Positions 63,961-64,000 of a stretch of 64,000 nt of DNA are shown piece after piece (the stretch's first letter is position 1; every line of letters starts with the position of its first letter). The notes under the pieces were generated by a model. The model was given only the letters and a program-made list of their open reading frames with translations, searched no databases and was not told where the DNA came from. The stretch is from contig JAHLLS010000010.1 of assembly GCA_020444045.1 (NCBI GenBank), positions 113,843 to 177,842 of the forward strand, written 5' to 3'. The stretch comes from Deltaproteobacteria bacterium (GTDB lineage Bacteria; Desulfobacterota; Desulfobacteria; Desulfobacterales; UBA5852). Both the position numbers and the translations under genes were made by a program.

Positions 63961-64000
63961 ATAAAAAAGAAGGCAAAACCTCCATAAATGTGATATAATT

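Noticed and set aside
63991..63999. TG-A-TATAAT, an extended -10 on the plus strand
   Set aside because: Too close to the window end to see what it would serve; could be chance in an AT-rich stretch.
1..64000. CRISPR arrays or insertion sequences
   Set aside because: No regularly spaced direct repeats and no transposase gene were seen.

Overview
The window reads as chromosomal DNA of a Gram-negative, probably anaerobic member of the Desulfobacterota (Desulfobacteraceae/Desulfosarcinaceae-like). This is inferred from gene content: porins, lipoproteins, a PagL-like outer-membrane enzyme, a tetraheme cytochrome c next to a heme-bearing chemoreceptor, an orphan pterin-dependent methyltransferase, a stand-alone TrpB2, and small Cys-rich proteins of a type I associate with sulfate reducers. 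No 16S gene or other decisive marker is present.

Layout. 1-4673 is a visibly AT-rich accessory segment. It holds a truncated secreted protein, two small lipoproteins, a long non-coding stretch rich in hairpins behind an extended -10 promoter, an excisionase-like HTH protein and a tyrosine integrase. The integrase stops 87 bp before the 5' end of an intact tRNA-Arg(CCT). 4674-5560 is a decayed or structured strip with a 38-bp perfect palindrome and a long two-part hairpin. 5565-13116 is a signalling and envelope region: PilZ, SpoIIAA-like and STAS proteins, a REC-HD-GYP phosphodiesterase, lipoproteins, a porin and a PagL-like lipid A deacylase.

13442-23866 is a same-strand central-carbon block: pta, ackA, gpmI, pgk, an extended phosphoglucomutase and a GT4 glycosyltransferase. 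It links acetyl-CoA/acetate, lower glycolysis and sugar phosphates. 23955-33896 has a VWA-OmpA protein, a hybrid histidine kinase, YqeY, a U32 peptidase, a pterin methyltransferase, a His-rich small protein, an unrecognised 374-aa protein and a TVP38 membrane protein. 34002-39334 is a minus-strand run: AI-2E-type permease, gyrA, gpsA, radC. 40117-46228 has a thiolase with an N-terminal insertion, NRDE, UspA and CBS proteins, rarA and der.

46474-62298 is an almost unbroken plus-strand run of mostly small genes: Rrf2 regulator, Cys-cluster protein, GGCT-like, DDAH-like, PA14 lipoprotein, DUF1189 membrane protein, glutamine amidotransferase, poly-gamma-glutamate hydrolase-like, rubredoxin-like, hotdog thioesterase, tetraheme cytochrome c, heme-binding MCP, DODA dioxygenase, cobalamin adenosyltransferase, FNR-like flavoprotein, TrpB2 and a beta-barrel protein. 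An old-yellow-enzyme gene and Cys-rich fragments close the window.

The most notable items are the hairpin-rich RNA candidate in the integrative element (about 1929-2520), the tetraheme cytochrome/c-heme chemoreceptor gene pair (54567-56547), the adenosyltransferase-flavoprotein overlap (57951-59191), and a membrane ORF interrupted by a single in-frame TAG (57598-57924).
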